Positions 1 to 10,690 of a DNA stretch of 64,000 nt are shown here, piece after piece. The notes below the pieces were generated by a model. It saw only the letters and a program-made list of their open reading frames with translations, was not told where the DNA came from and did not search any database. The stretch spans positions 70,404,064 through 70,468,063 of the forward strand of contig NC_079316.1 of the NCBI RefSeq assembly GCF_029931775.1. Reading direction: 5' to 3'. The position numbers and the translations under genes are program-made. Each line of letters opens with the position of its first letter. Position 1 is the first letter of the stretch. This DNA comes from Euleptes europaea. Taxonomy: Eukaryota; Chordata; Lepidosauria; Squamata; Sphaerodactylidae.

Positions 1-119
1 TTACATAGAGTCCAATTGCCAAAGTGGCCATTTTCTCCAGGTGAACTGATCTCTATCGGCTGGAGGTCAGTTGTAATAGCAGGAGATCTCCAGCTAGTGC
101 CTGGAGGTTGGCAACCCTA
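1..119 (+). mobile_element. TAGGGTTGCC hAT-type MITE, right part, cut by window edge
   Basis: This is the distal half of the window's commonest repeat, a non-autonomous element of about 205 bp ending GGCAACCCTA. I label '+' the orientation that starts TAGGGTTGCCAGGTCCCTC and ends GGAGGTTGGCAACCCTA. Core words shared by the copies include CATTTTCTCCAGGTGAACTG and GGAGATCAGTTGTAATAGC. Superfamily placement comes from the 8-bp target duplications at other copies. Confidence 0.9.
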
Positions 120-221
120 TCCTTGGGTAAGCTGTACCCATTTCTTTCCACTGACTTGTGCCTTTCTCAGGAGTTCTCTGCCCTGCTCTCTATGGCTGAT
201 GTCTGCTGCAGGTCTGCTGGG

Positions 222-2134
222 GAGCTGGTATAGTTCGGATTCGGATGAATTCAGCCCGTTTAGATTCGGGATATGCCGAAGTCCGAACTCCCCCACTTCA
301 GGTCCGTGCAATTCGGCGGGAATTCAAAGTTCGGGGAAAAAATCCAGCCGAATAAAGCCTTTAAAAACACAACTGCGCCTTTCCGTGGCTCGGGGGGGGG
401 CATTTTTTGGGGTAGAGGTCCCAAACTTTCAGCAGAGCTTCAAAGGATGTTTCTTGAAAGCAAACATCCTTTGAAATGGGCCCCGAAAGGGGTCCCCCCC
501 CACCCTTAATGAGCATGTCTGAGCAGAGCTTGCCGCCCACGCACTAAGCTCCCAGCCCCGACAAACAGCTGAGAGGTTTGCAAAGCATTGCAACAGTAAT
601 GCAAAGCAACTCGACTGCACAGCAACACAACCTTGTAAGCAACACCTTTGCAACTGTGCAAAGCAACACCTGACACCTGGGAGTTTGCAAACCATGGAAA
701 AGGACAGAGGCAGCTAGCTATGCATAATGAGCAGGAGGGGTGGACTTTCCCCTTTTGCATCGGACCCGGGACCAGGCAAATGCATTCTTTAAGTCACCAT
801 TTGAAAACCAGTTTTGAGCAAGCATCCAAATAGACCTAACCGCTCTTATGAATGAGGGAAAACCTGAAGACACACAACTGAAACCCCCCTCAAACCAGGG
901 AGAGAGAGACTCGAGGGGGAACACACACCCCAGGCAGAACCGGCAAAAGCCCCCTTTGGCTTCCACCCACCCACCCACAGAAACTGCTCCCTCCCCCCAC
1001 ACACACAGACTCTGCTTTCCCACACACACACACACACAGGAGAAAAAGTATAGATTAAAACCCCCAAAGGGGTCTTACTGTGGCTGTCTTCTGTTCCATC
1101 AGGAGGGGTGGGAGGAGGACTGGGTAATCCAAGAAGATTCCATTTATGCATGGGATGTTTTGCTCTGGAGATGCATACAAGATCAGCTGATCCATTCATC
1201 CCAATAGGGAAAAGAGGAAAGGGGAAAGCCCATATCTCTTAAGAAGGCTTGTCTGAAGCTCCGCTCAAAGTTTGGGATCTGCACCCTCAAAAATGCGCCC
1301 CCTGCAGACACGGAAAGAGAAAAGGGGGGAGCCGATATTTATGCCCCCACTGAACCCATCTTTACAAAACTTGGGTGGTATCTTAAGAATGATTGTCTGA
1401 AGCTATGCTGAAAGTTTGGGGGCTGTATCCCCAAAAAAGCGCCCCCTGCAGCCACGTAAATGGAAAAAGGGGAGGAGGGAAAAGGGGTGGAGCCCATATC
1501 TCGAGACCCCCTGACCCAATGTTTACAAAACTTGGGGGGTATCTTAAGAAGGTTCATCTGAAGCTCCACTGGAAGTTTGGGGTCTGTAACCCCAAAAATG
1601 CGCCCCCTGCAGCCATGGAAAGAAAAAAGGGGGGAGCCCATATCTCGGGACCCCCTGACCAAATGTTTACAAAACTTGGGTGGTCTCTTAAGAAGGCTTG
1701 TCTGAATCTCTGCTGAAATTTTTGTGTCCCTATCCCAAAAAATACGCCCCCTGCAGCCACAGAAAGGAGCAAATGTGCACAAATACCCACACACACACAC
1801 ACACACACACACGAGGATTTCCCTCTCTCTCTCTCTCTCCCTGGTTGGGCCGCACATCAGCTGATTCCTCCAGTACTCAATCCTGACTGATTGGCCAGAA
1901 GAAGACCCAGCTTGGCCACCGATTGGCAGGGGGAGGAGAATGCTGCTTACTGACGGTTATGCTGCTTACTGACGGCCCCGAATTGGCCGGATTTATTCGT
2001 GAACTCCCGAACTCGCTGAATTCGGCTCCCCGGTTTCCTGCCATTTTTGAGTTCGGTTCGTCCCGAACTAAAAACCACCGAATCAGGGGAAATTCGGCTG
2101 TTTTTCAGTTCGGGCCGAACCGAATCAACAGCCC
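222..2134. mobile_element. Composite non-autonomous repeat with GTTCGG-rich inverted ends and an internal array
   Basis: The left end (about 222-365) and right end (about 1970-2134) both consist of GTTCGG/CGAATT-rich sequence in inverted orientation; the right end finishes CCGAATCAACAGCCCTA. Between them lie a short block resembling the internal array but inverted (380-470), a stretch rich in GCAAAGCAAC words (580-680), CA and CT microsatellites (1021-1040, 1791-1812, 1828-1841) and a four-copy array (1230-1765). No coding sequence is supported. The layout suggests one DNA-transposon-derived unit, but the left boundary is approximate and no target duplication was found. Confidence 0.5.
1230..1765. 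repeat. Tandem array, four units of about 144 bp
   Basis: The anchor GCGCCCCCTGCAG (ACGCCCCCTGCAG in the last unit) occurs at 1295, 1439, 1600 and 1744, giving spacings of 144, 161 and 144. Each unit carries the words TTTACAAAACTTGGG, CTTAAGAAGG and AAGTTTGGGG. The third spacing is longer through extra G/A-rich sequence. The reverse complement of the unit matches 380-470. Long open frames in both directions here follow from the repeat and are not genes. Confidence 0.8.
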
Positions 2135-2135
2135 T

Positions 2136-2329
2136 ACTGCCAGGTCCCTCTTCACCACTGGCAGGAGGTTTTTGGGGAAGAGCCTGAGGAGGGTGGGGTT
2201 TGGGGAGGGGAGGGACTTCAATGCCTAAGCGGCCATTTTCTCCAGGTAAACTGATCTCCAAACCCCGCCCTCCTTAGGCTCCACCCCAAAAACCTCCTGC
2301 CAGTGGCAAAGTGGGACCTCGCAACCCTA
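2136..2329. mobile_element. Foldback variant of the TAGGGTTGCC MITE
   Basis: The left half matches the CCAGGTCCCTC end through the CATTTTCTCCAGG core. Near 2256 the sequence switches to the reverse complement of that same end, finishing GGGACCTCGCAACCCTA. Both termini are therefore the same half in inverted orientation, and the usual opposite half is missing. Confidence 0.75.
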
Positions 2330-3534
2330 AATATCAAGAACACTTAGCTTGCAAACATAACTCAGTCTTCTCCTTCCTTGATGTTTTAAGGCATCCTTTA
2401 ATCTGTGTCAGAGAAATGGATTTTAAAAACGGAAATTAAATCATTAAAAACCACAGTCCGTTGTCACAAGGGACCACCAACACCATTTTTCACCATATAC
2501 AGTATGAAATCATGGTGAAGACTCCACCAGTCAATGGGAACATACTGTTCTTTTTCATGACACTGTTTTGGAAAATAAAATGCAAACATGTTTGGGAGTT
2601 TCTTGGCTGATCATTGCCCCTGAATTTATTTGACATTGGCTCATAAATAAGAGAGGAAACAGCTGCACAGGAACTTAGCAATGATATTGGTCATCGGTCA
2701 TAATTTTAAGCTTCAAGTCTATTGGGCTTCTAATGTCACTGGTTCCAGTGCAGTTTGTCATCTTCATGCCACTTCTCTCGAGCATAACTTGTTTATTTCC
2801 TCAGTAAGGCCAAAACATATTAGGCATGTACACTGAAGACAAAACAAGAAGGGGTGAAGTAAAATGAGCAACCCTTTTCATAAAACCGTTGCCTCTGCTC
2901 TTAAAGGTTTCCCACTTAAGCTACTTTGGGGGGGGGATCACCTTGCAGGAATGAAAACATTTACCTTTCTGTAGCACTATGCTTTGTGATCTACTCCTAG
3001 GGCAGCCCATTCCTAAGGGGGGGGGTGATATGCTGGTGAAGTTTTGTGGCTGGAAAAATGGCATCCTAAGTTTTCTAGTTTGTTAGACGTTATGCCCTCT
3101 CTGGCATATAGCCGCCCCTGATACATCCTTCTGTTTCCTGAATTCCTGCAATAGCATTACTTTTCCCCATTCCACCAAGTTTCTGAAAAGCATGCTATAT
3201 TTATATTTTCAATAACATCAAACACTCCAGTTCTCCTATCATAGCTCAGAGGCATTTGCATTTGAACACCTCTACTTTGCTTTCTTCTCCAAACACCCTT
3301 GGCATCCACATTTATGGCCTTTTAGTTGTCATAGAGGCCTCCCTTAAAGTCACTGCAATCCTGATCATGAATTCTCTTATCACATCTTGTTTGAGATATT
3401 AATCTCAGGAGATAAGCTTTTTGTAGGCAAAGTTTCTTCTACCTGCTCATTAAACCAAATCCTGTGTGACTGAGGCAGATTCATGTTACACCTTTAAAAA
3501 CATGGATCTGTCACCATCACATGAAATTTGAGCC
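2330..3534. other. Unique-looking DNA, nothing recognised
   Basis: A/T-rich sequence with short G-runs (2931-2937, 3017-3026). I saw no exon, RNA gene or known repeat on either strand. Confidence 0.5.
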
Positions 3535-3537
3535 TTA

Positions 3538-4034
3538 CAGCCCATTCCTGAGAATGGGGCTGAAAGTCTATAGGAGGTGGGGTGACCTGGCTGCCAGTGT
3601 AAATGTGTGTAATCACGCGATTGCACACATTCACGCCGGCAGTGAGGCCGGTCCCGCCGGCGGGCGATCGCCGCAGAACTGCACCTCCCCCCTCCACCGA
3701 TGCAGCCTCTCCATGGCGCCAGCAACGGCGTGGAGAGGCCATGCCAGCGCAGGGGGGTGTTCCGGGGGCAGGGCGGGGGGAGGAGCCGCTGGCTAGGCGG
3801 CGCCCTATCCCCTTTCGGCCACTTGCACCAGCAGCTGGAACAGCGTTGCTGTGCCTGCTATTTAGCAGGCGCAGCCTCGCTGTTTTCAATGGGGTGAAAA
3901 GCCCCAATTAAACCAAAAAAAGCTGCAAAACGGCTTTTTTGTTTTGTTTAATGGCGTCGGGGAAATGGCTTAGGAAGAGAAGCGCTGCGCCTCTTCCCTG
4001 CCATCCCCGTATGCCTCAGCTCAAGAATGGGCTG
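3538..4034. mobile_element. GC-rich MITE with 3-bp TTA target duplication, PIF/Harbinger-like
   Basis: The termini are CAGCCCATTCCTGAG and the inverted CTCAAGAATGGGCTG, a 15-bp terminal inverted repeat with one mismatch. TTA precedes the left end (3535-3537) and follows the right end (4035-4037), as for PIF/Harbinger insertions. The 497-bp interior is CpG-rich and could be mistaken for a CpG island. Open frames across it are not supported as genes. Confidence 0.65.
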
Positions 4035-4039
4035 TTACA

Positions 4040-4505
4040 GTCATACTGCTTTGACATAAAATAGTTGGTTTGTGGTAGCAGGCCAGATCTAGAGGTATAT
4101 TTTGTTTTTATGATGAGTTTAGTAATGGTATTATGCTAGAGACACTAACTCCTATTCTAGTGCAGATTGAACATGCTGCAGAGGTAAGCAGAGTACAACA
4201 ACTTTTCATGCCCTTGGTAGATGTCACACTGTCTGATGGAGATCCTTTCTTTGTCTTCCAGCAATAGTAGTTCTGTGCCTTTAAGCTGTGATGAAAGGCA
4301 TTTTCGGCAAATTACAGTTTTACCTGTGACCATGCTGCTGGGATTGAAAAGTGACAACTGTTAGAATTTTCTCATCTCCAGAACCATTAAAGGTAACAGG
4401 AGCCCTAGTGTTGAAAGGATGGGCCTCTCTAGTTCATAATGAAAAGTTATAGTCTAAAGAATATATACAAAATGTTTTATAGATGTTGGGAATGAAGAAG
4501 GTCTC
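4040..4505. other. Unique-looking DNA, nothing recognised
   Basis: No coding, RNA or repeat signature was identified on either strand. Confidence 0.5.
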
Positions 4506-4745
4506 TCGCTACATGCTTGTTTGTTTATTTACTTCACTTACACCCCACCATTCTCCCCATTGGAGACCCAAAGCAGTTTACATTGTTCTCTTCTCCATTT
4601 TATCTTCACAACAACCTAGTAAGGTATGTTAGGCTGAGTGTGCCACTGGCTCAAGGTCACCCAGCAAACCTCAATGGCAGAGTGGGGATTCAAACCTGGT
4701 TCTCCCAGATCCTAGTCCATCATTCTAACCACTACAGCACACTGG
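4506..4745 (-). mobile_element. Sauria-type tRNA-derived SINE
   Basis: Read on the minus strand it begins with a tRNA-like head (GCCAGTGTGCTGTAGTGG with a B-box-like GGTTTGAATCCCC), has the body word TGACCTTGAGCCAGT, and ends in a tail of TAAATAAACAAAC type. This fits the widespread squamate SINE with a LINE-like 3' end. The copy is nearly full length, with point differences. Confidence 0.85.
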
Positions 4746-4749
4746 CGAC

Positions 4750-5749
4750 AACGCTACACAACATATGATTTACAATAAAGGGTACAATATTTTTATGTCC
4801 TACAAGGTCTATGAAAAATTGAAATGAGGCGTTGTGGCAGTCGCAGACAATTCACCAATGTGGCATGGTGTAAAGTAGAACCCCCATTGTACACAATATC
4901 ACTTCCTTTTACCCTAGAATAATTATCCATCCCTACCACCAGTTCCAGTCACTTACATGCTAAAACTCACATAGTCTATAAGCAAACATCCTTTAAAAAT
5001 TGTGACAATATCCTTCATAGTGGGCAGCAAAGTGGTTAAGAAATCATCAGTCACCTTGACGAAACATCTAGATTTAAGCTGAACTTTTGCAATATTGAGC
5101 TTTTACATTGAATAATTGAGGTTCAGAGGACAACTGATTATTATCAGAATAATCATCCATTTTGCCAAGATTGTAACAAAATGTATTTAGCATAATTTTC
5201 TTTATTTTGCATTTAACTGTGAATCAATTTTCATAATAATGTTTCCATCATGCCTTACTGTGCTCAGAAAGGGTTGCCAACAGGGTATGGCAAACCAGGC
5301 CGGCCTGCTTTTGTGCCTTTCACAGCAGCTTGATCTACAAGTGAAACTTTTCCTGGGATGAAGAACAATGTTTCACCTGCTAATTTCTGCAGAGCAGGTG
5401 GCTGTTGAAGGCACAGCTACAAGATCTGCTTGGAAAGTTAGCAGGTGACTCTATTAATAGAAGACCATGCTGGAGAGAAATTATCAAATGAGCCATGTGC
5501 TACAAGAAAAGGAGAAGAAACCTGTTTGGGGTAAATTCCTTTCTATCCAAATCCTGAGTGCACCACATCTGCTAATAAGTATGAGTGGACACAATTCCAT
5601 GCCACTTAACTTCCTGTATATAGTTACTGAAGTCTCTACCATAAATCAGGCTAAATAATATGGGGAAAGGCACCTTCTTAATCTCAAAGAGTCACAACTA
5701 GGACATCAGAATACATAATCACCAGGTATCCTTCCTAAAATTATCCTAC
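4750..5749. other. Unique-looking DNA, nothing recognised
   Basis: A/T-rich intergenic sequence with no recognisable exon, RNA gene or repeat. Confidence 0.5.
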
Positions 5750-5757
5750 TCTGTCAT

Positions 5758-6069
5758 TAGGCTTGTCAGGCCCCGTAGCTCCACCGGCGGGAGCTTTGTG
5801 GGGTTGCGGTGCATGCGCCTAGTGTGGCACATGCACGCACCCCTCGCGATGCGCCTACATCACTTCTGGGTTTACCCGGAAGCGACGCAGACGCTCTAGC
5901 AATCTCAGCCAAAACACTATGGTTTCCACAAAGTTTTAGCCGAAGTTGCCAGAGTGTCCGCATCGCTTCCGGGTAAACCCGGAAGTGATGTGTGTGCAGT
6001 GTGCACGCATGCATGCACGTGCACACACTGCCCACACTGCCCGCCACCACCGGGCACTTGGCAGCCCTA
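5758..6069. mobile_element. Palindromic hAT MITE with CpG-rich foldback core
   Basis: The ends are TAGGCTTGTCAGG and, inverted, CTTGGCAGCCCTA, flanked by a perfect 8-bp target duplication TCTGTCAT (5750-5757 and 6070-6077). The interior folds back on itself: CACTTCTGGGTTTACCCGGA near 5862 and its inverted counterpart near 5968 bracket a stem around 5900-5955. The termini resemble those of the TAGGGTTGCC MITE, so the same transposase may have moved both. Confidence 0.8.
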
Positions 6070-6077
6070 TCTGTCAT

Positions 6078-7415
6078 GAACCCTGAGAGGTCCTGTGCTG
6101 TCAATCCGTGTTCCAGTGAGGTTATTCTAGAATGTCTGTGCACCTAGTTAAAACTAGTGGTTACCCTGCTGGTTACTATAAGGCTTAAACTGCAAACCTA
6201 AGAACACTTTTCCTATTGAATAAAATGGGGCTTCTGAGGAGACCTGCTTAGAATTGCTACAGCCATCATAGGTTTTGATCGTCACAGAAATGGAAAACGA
6301 ACCTCCAAACTCTTATTCAGATGAAAGAACCCTTGTTACTTATGATACTGGTTCTTTGTGAGCTCTATGTGAATTTCATGTTTAGTTTTTGTGCTACCAT
6401 ACTAAGCAGGATATTTTCTTCTCTGCATGGCTGAGAGTGGCAAGAGGAACATCATGCCTTACCTCTCTATCCACCCTAGCCATCCTTAGAGGCACAAGTT
6501 TTGAAAATGGCCAAGTCCGGCAAATATAGACTCAAATCCTGGGGTTGATTTCCCAGGTAAACTCTGGTTCTTGACAACATGATTTGAGCCTATGTTCATG
6601 GAATTTGGCATATTTGAATGTCACTGTTCTGAAGGGATGGCTGGTATTGTTAGAGGTGAAGCAGGTGCACTGGAAAGATAGAGAAAAAGATCTCATTCCC
6701 ACCATACATACAAGAGAGTATCCTCTGATCTAGCCTCTAGAGAATGATCTAGGGAAACTATCCGAATAGAAGCGATATTAACCCCAGAAGCATTACAGCA
6801 CTCTTCCCGAATTTTAAGCAAGGACACTTTATTGTCATTGTAAATGGAGCTATAGAAACAACCAATTTTTATACTGGCTTCTCGGGGTGGGGGGAGGACA
6901 GTGTAGTTTTACTTTCTGCTAAAAAGTTATAAAGAAGAAACACTTGGCATTGAATGTTTTCTAAAAGTCAAAGGAGCAGAGTGCAGGTTAGAAAAATGCA
7001 TAACCAGGAAATTGCTTAATGTTTATTCTAATGCTAGGAACATGCACAACCAGTGCATCCTTAAAACCATTCCAGGCAAAGCTTGTAAGGCCCTTGTTGA
7101 GCCACTTATAGCTGATGGCTAGGACAAATAACTCCCTCGGGGCATAAGTTTTGTATAAATTGTAGTTTGGGTGAGAAGAAATTACACTGTAATGTGCAAT
7201 GTACAGAAATAAACCGCAAGTGGCAATCATCTGGTAACCTAGGCAACCAAGTCGGTTAGCGGGTCACCTGCTGGGAGAAAGCAATGTTGGTACCTTTGTC
7301 TGAGGTAACAGGAAAGAACTGAGGACACTTCCTCTAGAAGATGATAACTGACTCCATGCAGGAAACTGAGGTGAAAGAAGACATACCTGTGTGGATGACG
7401 GCTGGGAAGGACCAG
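6078..7415. other. Mostly unique DNA with one short interspersed palindrome
   Basis: 6178-6255 resembles a short palindromic repeat (AACCTAAGAACACTT ... CTTAGAATTGCT) also seen near 31425 and 56790. About 7205-7300 resembles 37385-37470. The rest gave no recognisable feature. Confidence 0.45.
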
Positions 7416-7418
7416 GAC

Positions 7419-7627
7419 CAGGGCTGCAAACCTCCAGGTACTAGATGGAGATCTCCTGCTATTACAACTGATCTCCAGCCGATAGAGATCAGTTCACGTG
7501 GAGAAAATGGCCACTTTGGCAATTGGACTCTATGGTATCGAAGTCCCTCCCCTCCCCAAACCCTGCCCTCCTGATGCTCCCCCCAAAAAACCTCCCACCG
7601 ATGATGAAGAGGGACCTGGCAACCCTA
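7419..7627 (-). mobile_element. TAGGGTTGCC MITE copy
   Basis: A nearly full-length reverse-oriented copy, from CAGGGCTGCAAACCTCCAGG to GACCTGGCAACCCTA. The left terminus is mutated. The flanks give only a partial 8-bp match. Confidence 0.9.
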
Positions 7628-9869
7628 ACCATGGAGCCATCTGCCACTTTTCCAGGTGCCAGCCAAATGTTTTCAGAAAGTGGGTGGGGCCAGGTGGGGC
7701 TTTCGCCCAGCAAGGATTCTGGCGTGCCACTGGATATTTTATTGGCTATGCAGATTTGTTAAAATGTTTTTTTTAAAAAAAATATATTAAACACATATTA
7801 CAACATATACTAATAATCAATAAACATCAAAATAGATAAAAAAAACATTTATCCAGATTACTACATTTAATCTTAAATTAACTTCCCCTACACCCTCCTC
7901 CATCTCAAAATAAATTTGTATATTCTTTTGCATAAAATTTCTAATTCTGATATTTATTTCCATTATCTACCTATCCCTTATTATAACATATAAGGAAACA
8001 AAAAGAAATAAGAAAAAGGGGGTTAATAATTAATTCTATCTTATAATAGAATAAAAATAAAAAACAATAATAATAAAAGGATTAGTAGAACAAAGTAGCA
8101 TTAATTACTTCCATTAAAATTTTTAATATGTTTTAAATTCTCTATTCCTCCCAACAAAAAAAAACCCTAAAGCCATTTAGGTTAATCCCCAGCAACTTAT
8201 TTCTAATAGATTTATTATCAAATAAAAACACTATCCATTTAAATCTTGTCCTTTTGGCAATTCCATTTATCAGTCTTCACCACAGAAGCCATTAAAATTA
8301 TTTAGTATAGTTCCTTAATACGGGTTTTCCAACATCTTCTTCTTTCCATCATATGTATCAAGCACCGAAGATGATCCTTTGAATTTGTTGAAGGGCTCTC
8401 TTCCACAAATAGGTAACCTTCCAATCGCATCCCAGTTGTGATGTTTTCCTTATCCAGTTCCAGAAGGGAAATCCCAACATTGCGAAATTTCCTGTCCACG
8501 TAGATGCTGAACTATTCATTGAATGAGTTAAAAAGATCGGTTATTTGCAACTCCATTGGTATCAGCAAGGCTTTTGGGATTTGATGTGGTACATGTTCTT
8601 CTTTTTCCTCTTCAGCCAGAGGGCCCTCTAACGCTGGTAAAATTGGAGATACATCTTCAGTTAATTCATTACTGCTTTGAAGTGTGAGTTGGGTGGAGAT
8701 ATTGAGTGTAATCATCATCTGCTCCAATTGTGATGACATTTGCTCATAAAACCTTGCATTTGTCTCATTTTGTAAATTAATCATATCTTGAATGAACTTT
8801 TCCATAATAGCTTTACCAGAATGCCCTTTTCAGCTGTAGTCACTTTATATCGGCGGCTAACAGGAAGCAGAAAGTTGCCCGGAAGTGTATAATCACAGAC
8901 TCTTCTTTTTTTGTAGTTTTTGTAGTTTTTTAAAGAGAGGCTTGCATGCTGCAGGAGGACGTATTTAAGTCACAAACACTTGTTTCACTTTCCGGTTCTT
9001 GAAAAACGAAACTTAAGAACATAGATAAAGGACCCTCCCAGCAGGGAAAATGGAACATGGCCAAGGAGGAGGGACGTTTTAAGTCTCCTTTCCCTCTCAG
9101 ATGTCGCAGTATTTGATTGGTTCCTTACACATCAATCTGGAGGTTCGTTTTGTCTGCTCCCAGATCAAACTGATAGAGTCCTAGGCACGTTATCTGGTGA
9201 TTTATCTTAACGAAAAGGGCAGCAAATGATGGGGGGGAGGCATACGGAGTTCTCAGTAGTTGCTGACAGCCCAGTTAATTTTCTGTTCCCGGTAAGATCA
9301 AAAGGATTCTTGTACTCACATGGACATCGGAGAATGAGGTATTTTTTTCTTTAATTGTTTCTTTAGATGGTAATAGGTGCTGGATGTCCTGGCCAGTAAC
9401 CAAGGAAAACACTCTCGGCGATGCTTCTCCTCTCAAAGCCTAAGCAGGACACACATCCACAATTCCGAGGGTTTTCAGACTCCCTCGGAAAATATGGGGG
9501 TCAGACTGCTATCTTCAGGCAGCAGAGGAATTCCTGCTTCCCCAGTCCACTGTTTAGGACCGGGTTGGAGTGTTGAACCACTCCAATTTAGAGCGAATCT
9601 TGGAGTCTCCTAGGAGCTTCCCTAGGAGGCTGGCGCCAGGGCAAGCTCAGTCACCGGAAGTCAGATTTGTTAAAATGTTGATTCAGCCGCAACTACCACC
9701 AAAGCTCAAGGATCTCCACTGTGTGACTGAAGGAAAGATGCAGCGGCCGTTGTGTGACTGGCTTAGCCTCCTGCAGCAGCCATTGTGTGGGAGCCATTTT
9801 GTGGCTACACCTACCACACTGTATCACAGTTCTAAAAGTGTCAGCAGACTCAAAAAAGTTGGGGACCCC
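7628..9869 (-). mobile_element. hAT element remnant interrupted by an L1 derivative
   Basis: Two flanks, 7628-7768 and 9680-9869, read through as one element when the insertion at 7769-9661 and one copy of its target duplication are removed. The right end, GTTGGGGACCCCTG, is the inverted CAGGGGTCCCCAAC terminus typical of vertebrate hAT elements. Words such as CACAAAATGGCT on the minus strand recur in non-autonomous hATs. The left terminus is lost. Confidence 0.7.
7769..9661 (-). mobile_element. L1 LINE copy with internal deletion (5' UTR, part of ORF1, 3' UTR)
   Basis: An 18-bp perfect target duplication, CAGATTTGTTAAAATGTT, brackets the element (7751-7768 and 9662-9679), and the minus-strand 3' end is A-rich, as target-primed insertion predicts. 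On the minus strand a GC-richer 5' leader (9661-8806) precedes a 97-codon frame (8805-8512) beginning MEKFIQDMINLQNETNARF, a coiled-coil-like start as in L1 ORF1. After a stop, a second 65-codon frame (8499-8302) follows, then an A/T-rich 3' UTR. There is no room for ORF2 (endonuclease and reverse transcriptase), so this 1.9-kb copy is non-autonomous. The family call is by architecture. Confidence 0.75.
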
Positions 9870-10039
9870 TGTTTTACTCATAGTGGCTAGAATGTTGGGC
9901 TAGGATCTGAGACACCTGGAGTCAAATTCCTCTCCTCCCTCCAAACATGCAAATCACTGGGTGACCCTGGGTCAGTCACAATCTCTCAGCCTAACCTACC
10001 ATATGGGGTTGTTATTGTGAGGTCCAATGGGAAAATTAG

Positions 10040-10631
10040 TAGGGTTGCCAGCTCCGGGTTAGGAAATACCTGGAGATTTGGGGGCGGAGCCTGAGGAGGG
10101 CAGGGTTTGAAGAAGGGAGGGACTTCGACACCAAAGAGTCTAATTGCCAAAGCGGCCATTTTCTCCAGGGGAACTGATCTCTATCAGCTGGAGATCAGGA
10201 AGAAGAAGAAGAAGAAGAAGAAGAAGAAGAAGAAGAAGAAGAAGAAGAAGAAGAAGAAGAAGAAGAAGAAGAAGAAGAAGAAGAATTGGTTTTTATATGC
10301 CAACTTTCCCTACCACTTAAAGGAGACTCAAACAGGCTTACAATCGCCTTCCCTTCCTCTCCCCACAACAGACACCCTGTGAGGTAGGTGGGCTTGAGAG
10401 AGCTCTTAATAGAACTGTAACTTGCCCATGGTCATCCAGCTGGCTTCTTGTGTAGGAGTGGGGAAACAAATTCAGTTCACCAGATTAGCCTCCGCCGCTC
10501 ATGTGGAGGAGGGGGAATCAAACCCGGTTCTCCAGGTCAGAGTCCACCACTCCAAACCACCGCTCTTAACCACTACACCACGCTGGCATAGCGAGAGATC
10601 TCCAGCTAGTACCTGGAGGTTGGCAACCCTA
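10040..10631 (+). mobile_element. TAGGGTTGCC MITE interrupted by a SINE
   Basis: The MITE runs from TAGGGTTGCCAGCTCCGGG at 10040 to GGCAACCCTA at 10631. A CTT-tailed SINE interrupts it inside the GGAGATCAG core. Flanking octamers AAAATTAG (10032-10039) and AGAACTAG (10632-10639) match at 6 of 8 positions. Confidence 0.85.
10199..10587 (-). mobile_element. CTT-tailed tRNA-derived SINE with long GAA array
   Basis: On the minus strand the head reads GCCAGCGTGGTGTAGTGG with a B-box-like GGTTTGATTCCCC, then a body with TGTCTGTTGTGGGGAGAGGA, and ends CCAACTCTT followed by (CTT)n. The tail is an almost perfect 87-bp GAA array on the plus strand (10199-10285). It lies inside the MITE listed at 10040-10631. 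Confidence 0.9.
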
Positions 10632-10690
10632 AGAACTAGGAATTCTGCTATGAGTTCCTTGAAGGGTGAGTGGGATTAAAAAAAAAACTG

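Larger units (their letters stand above)
9881..10690 (+). mobile_element. Sauria-type SINE split by a MITE
   Basis: The head at 9881-10030 reads AGTGGCTAGAATGTTGGGCT, then GGGTGACCCTGGGTCAGTCA and a CCTAACCTACC-like body. After the MITE at 10040-10631 the sequence resumes with GAGTTCCTTGAAGGGTGAGT and an A-run at about 10678-10687, consistent with the SINE 3' end. Both parts are diverged. Confidence 0.6.

Noticed and set aside
1339-1857. 172-codon minus-strand frame and its overlapping partners
   Set aside because: They are translations of the 144-bp tandem array and flanking microsatellites.
3600-3900. CpG island or promoter
   Set aside because: The GC-rich stretch lies wholly inside an element with inverted ends and TTA duplication.
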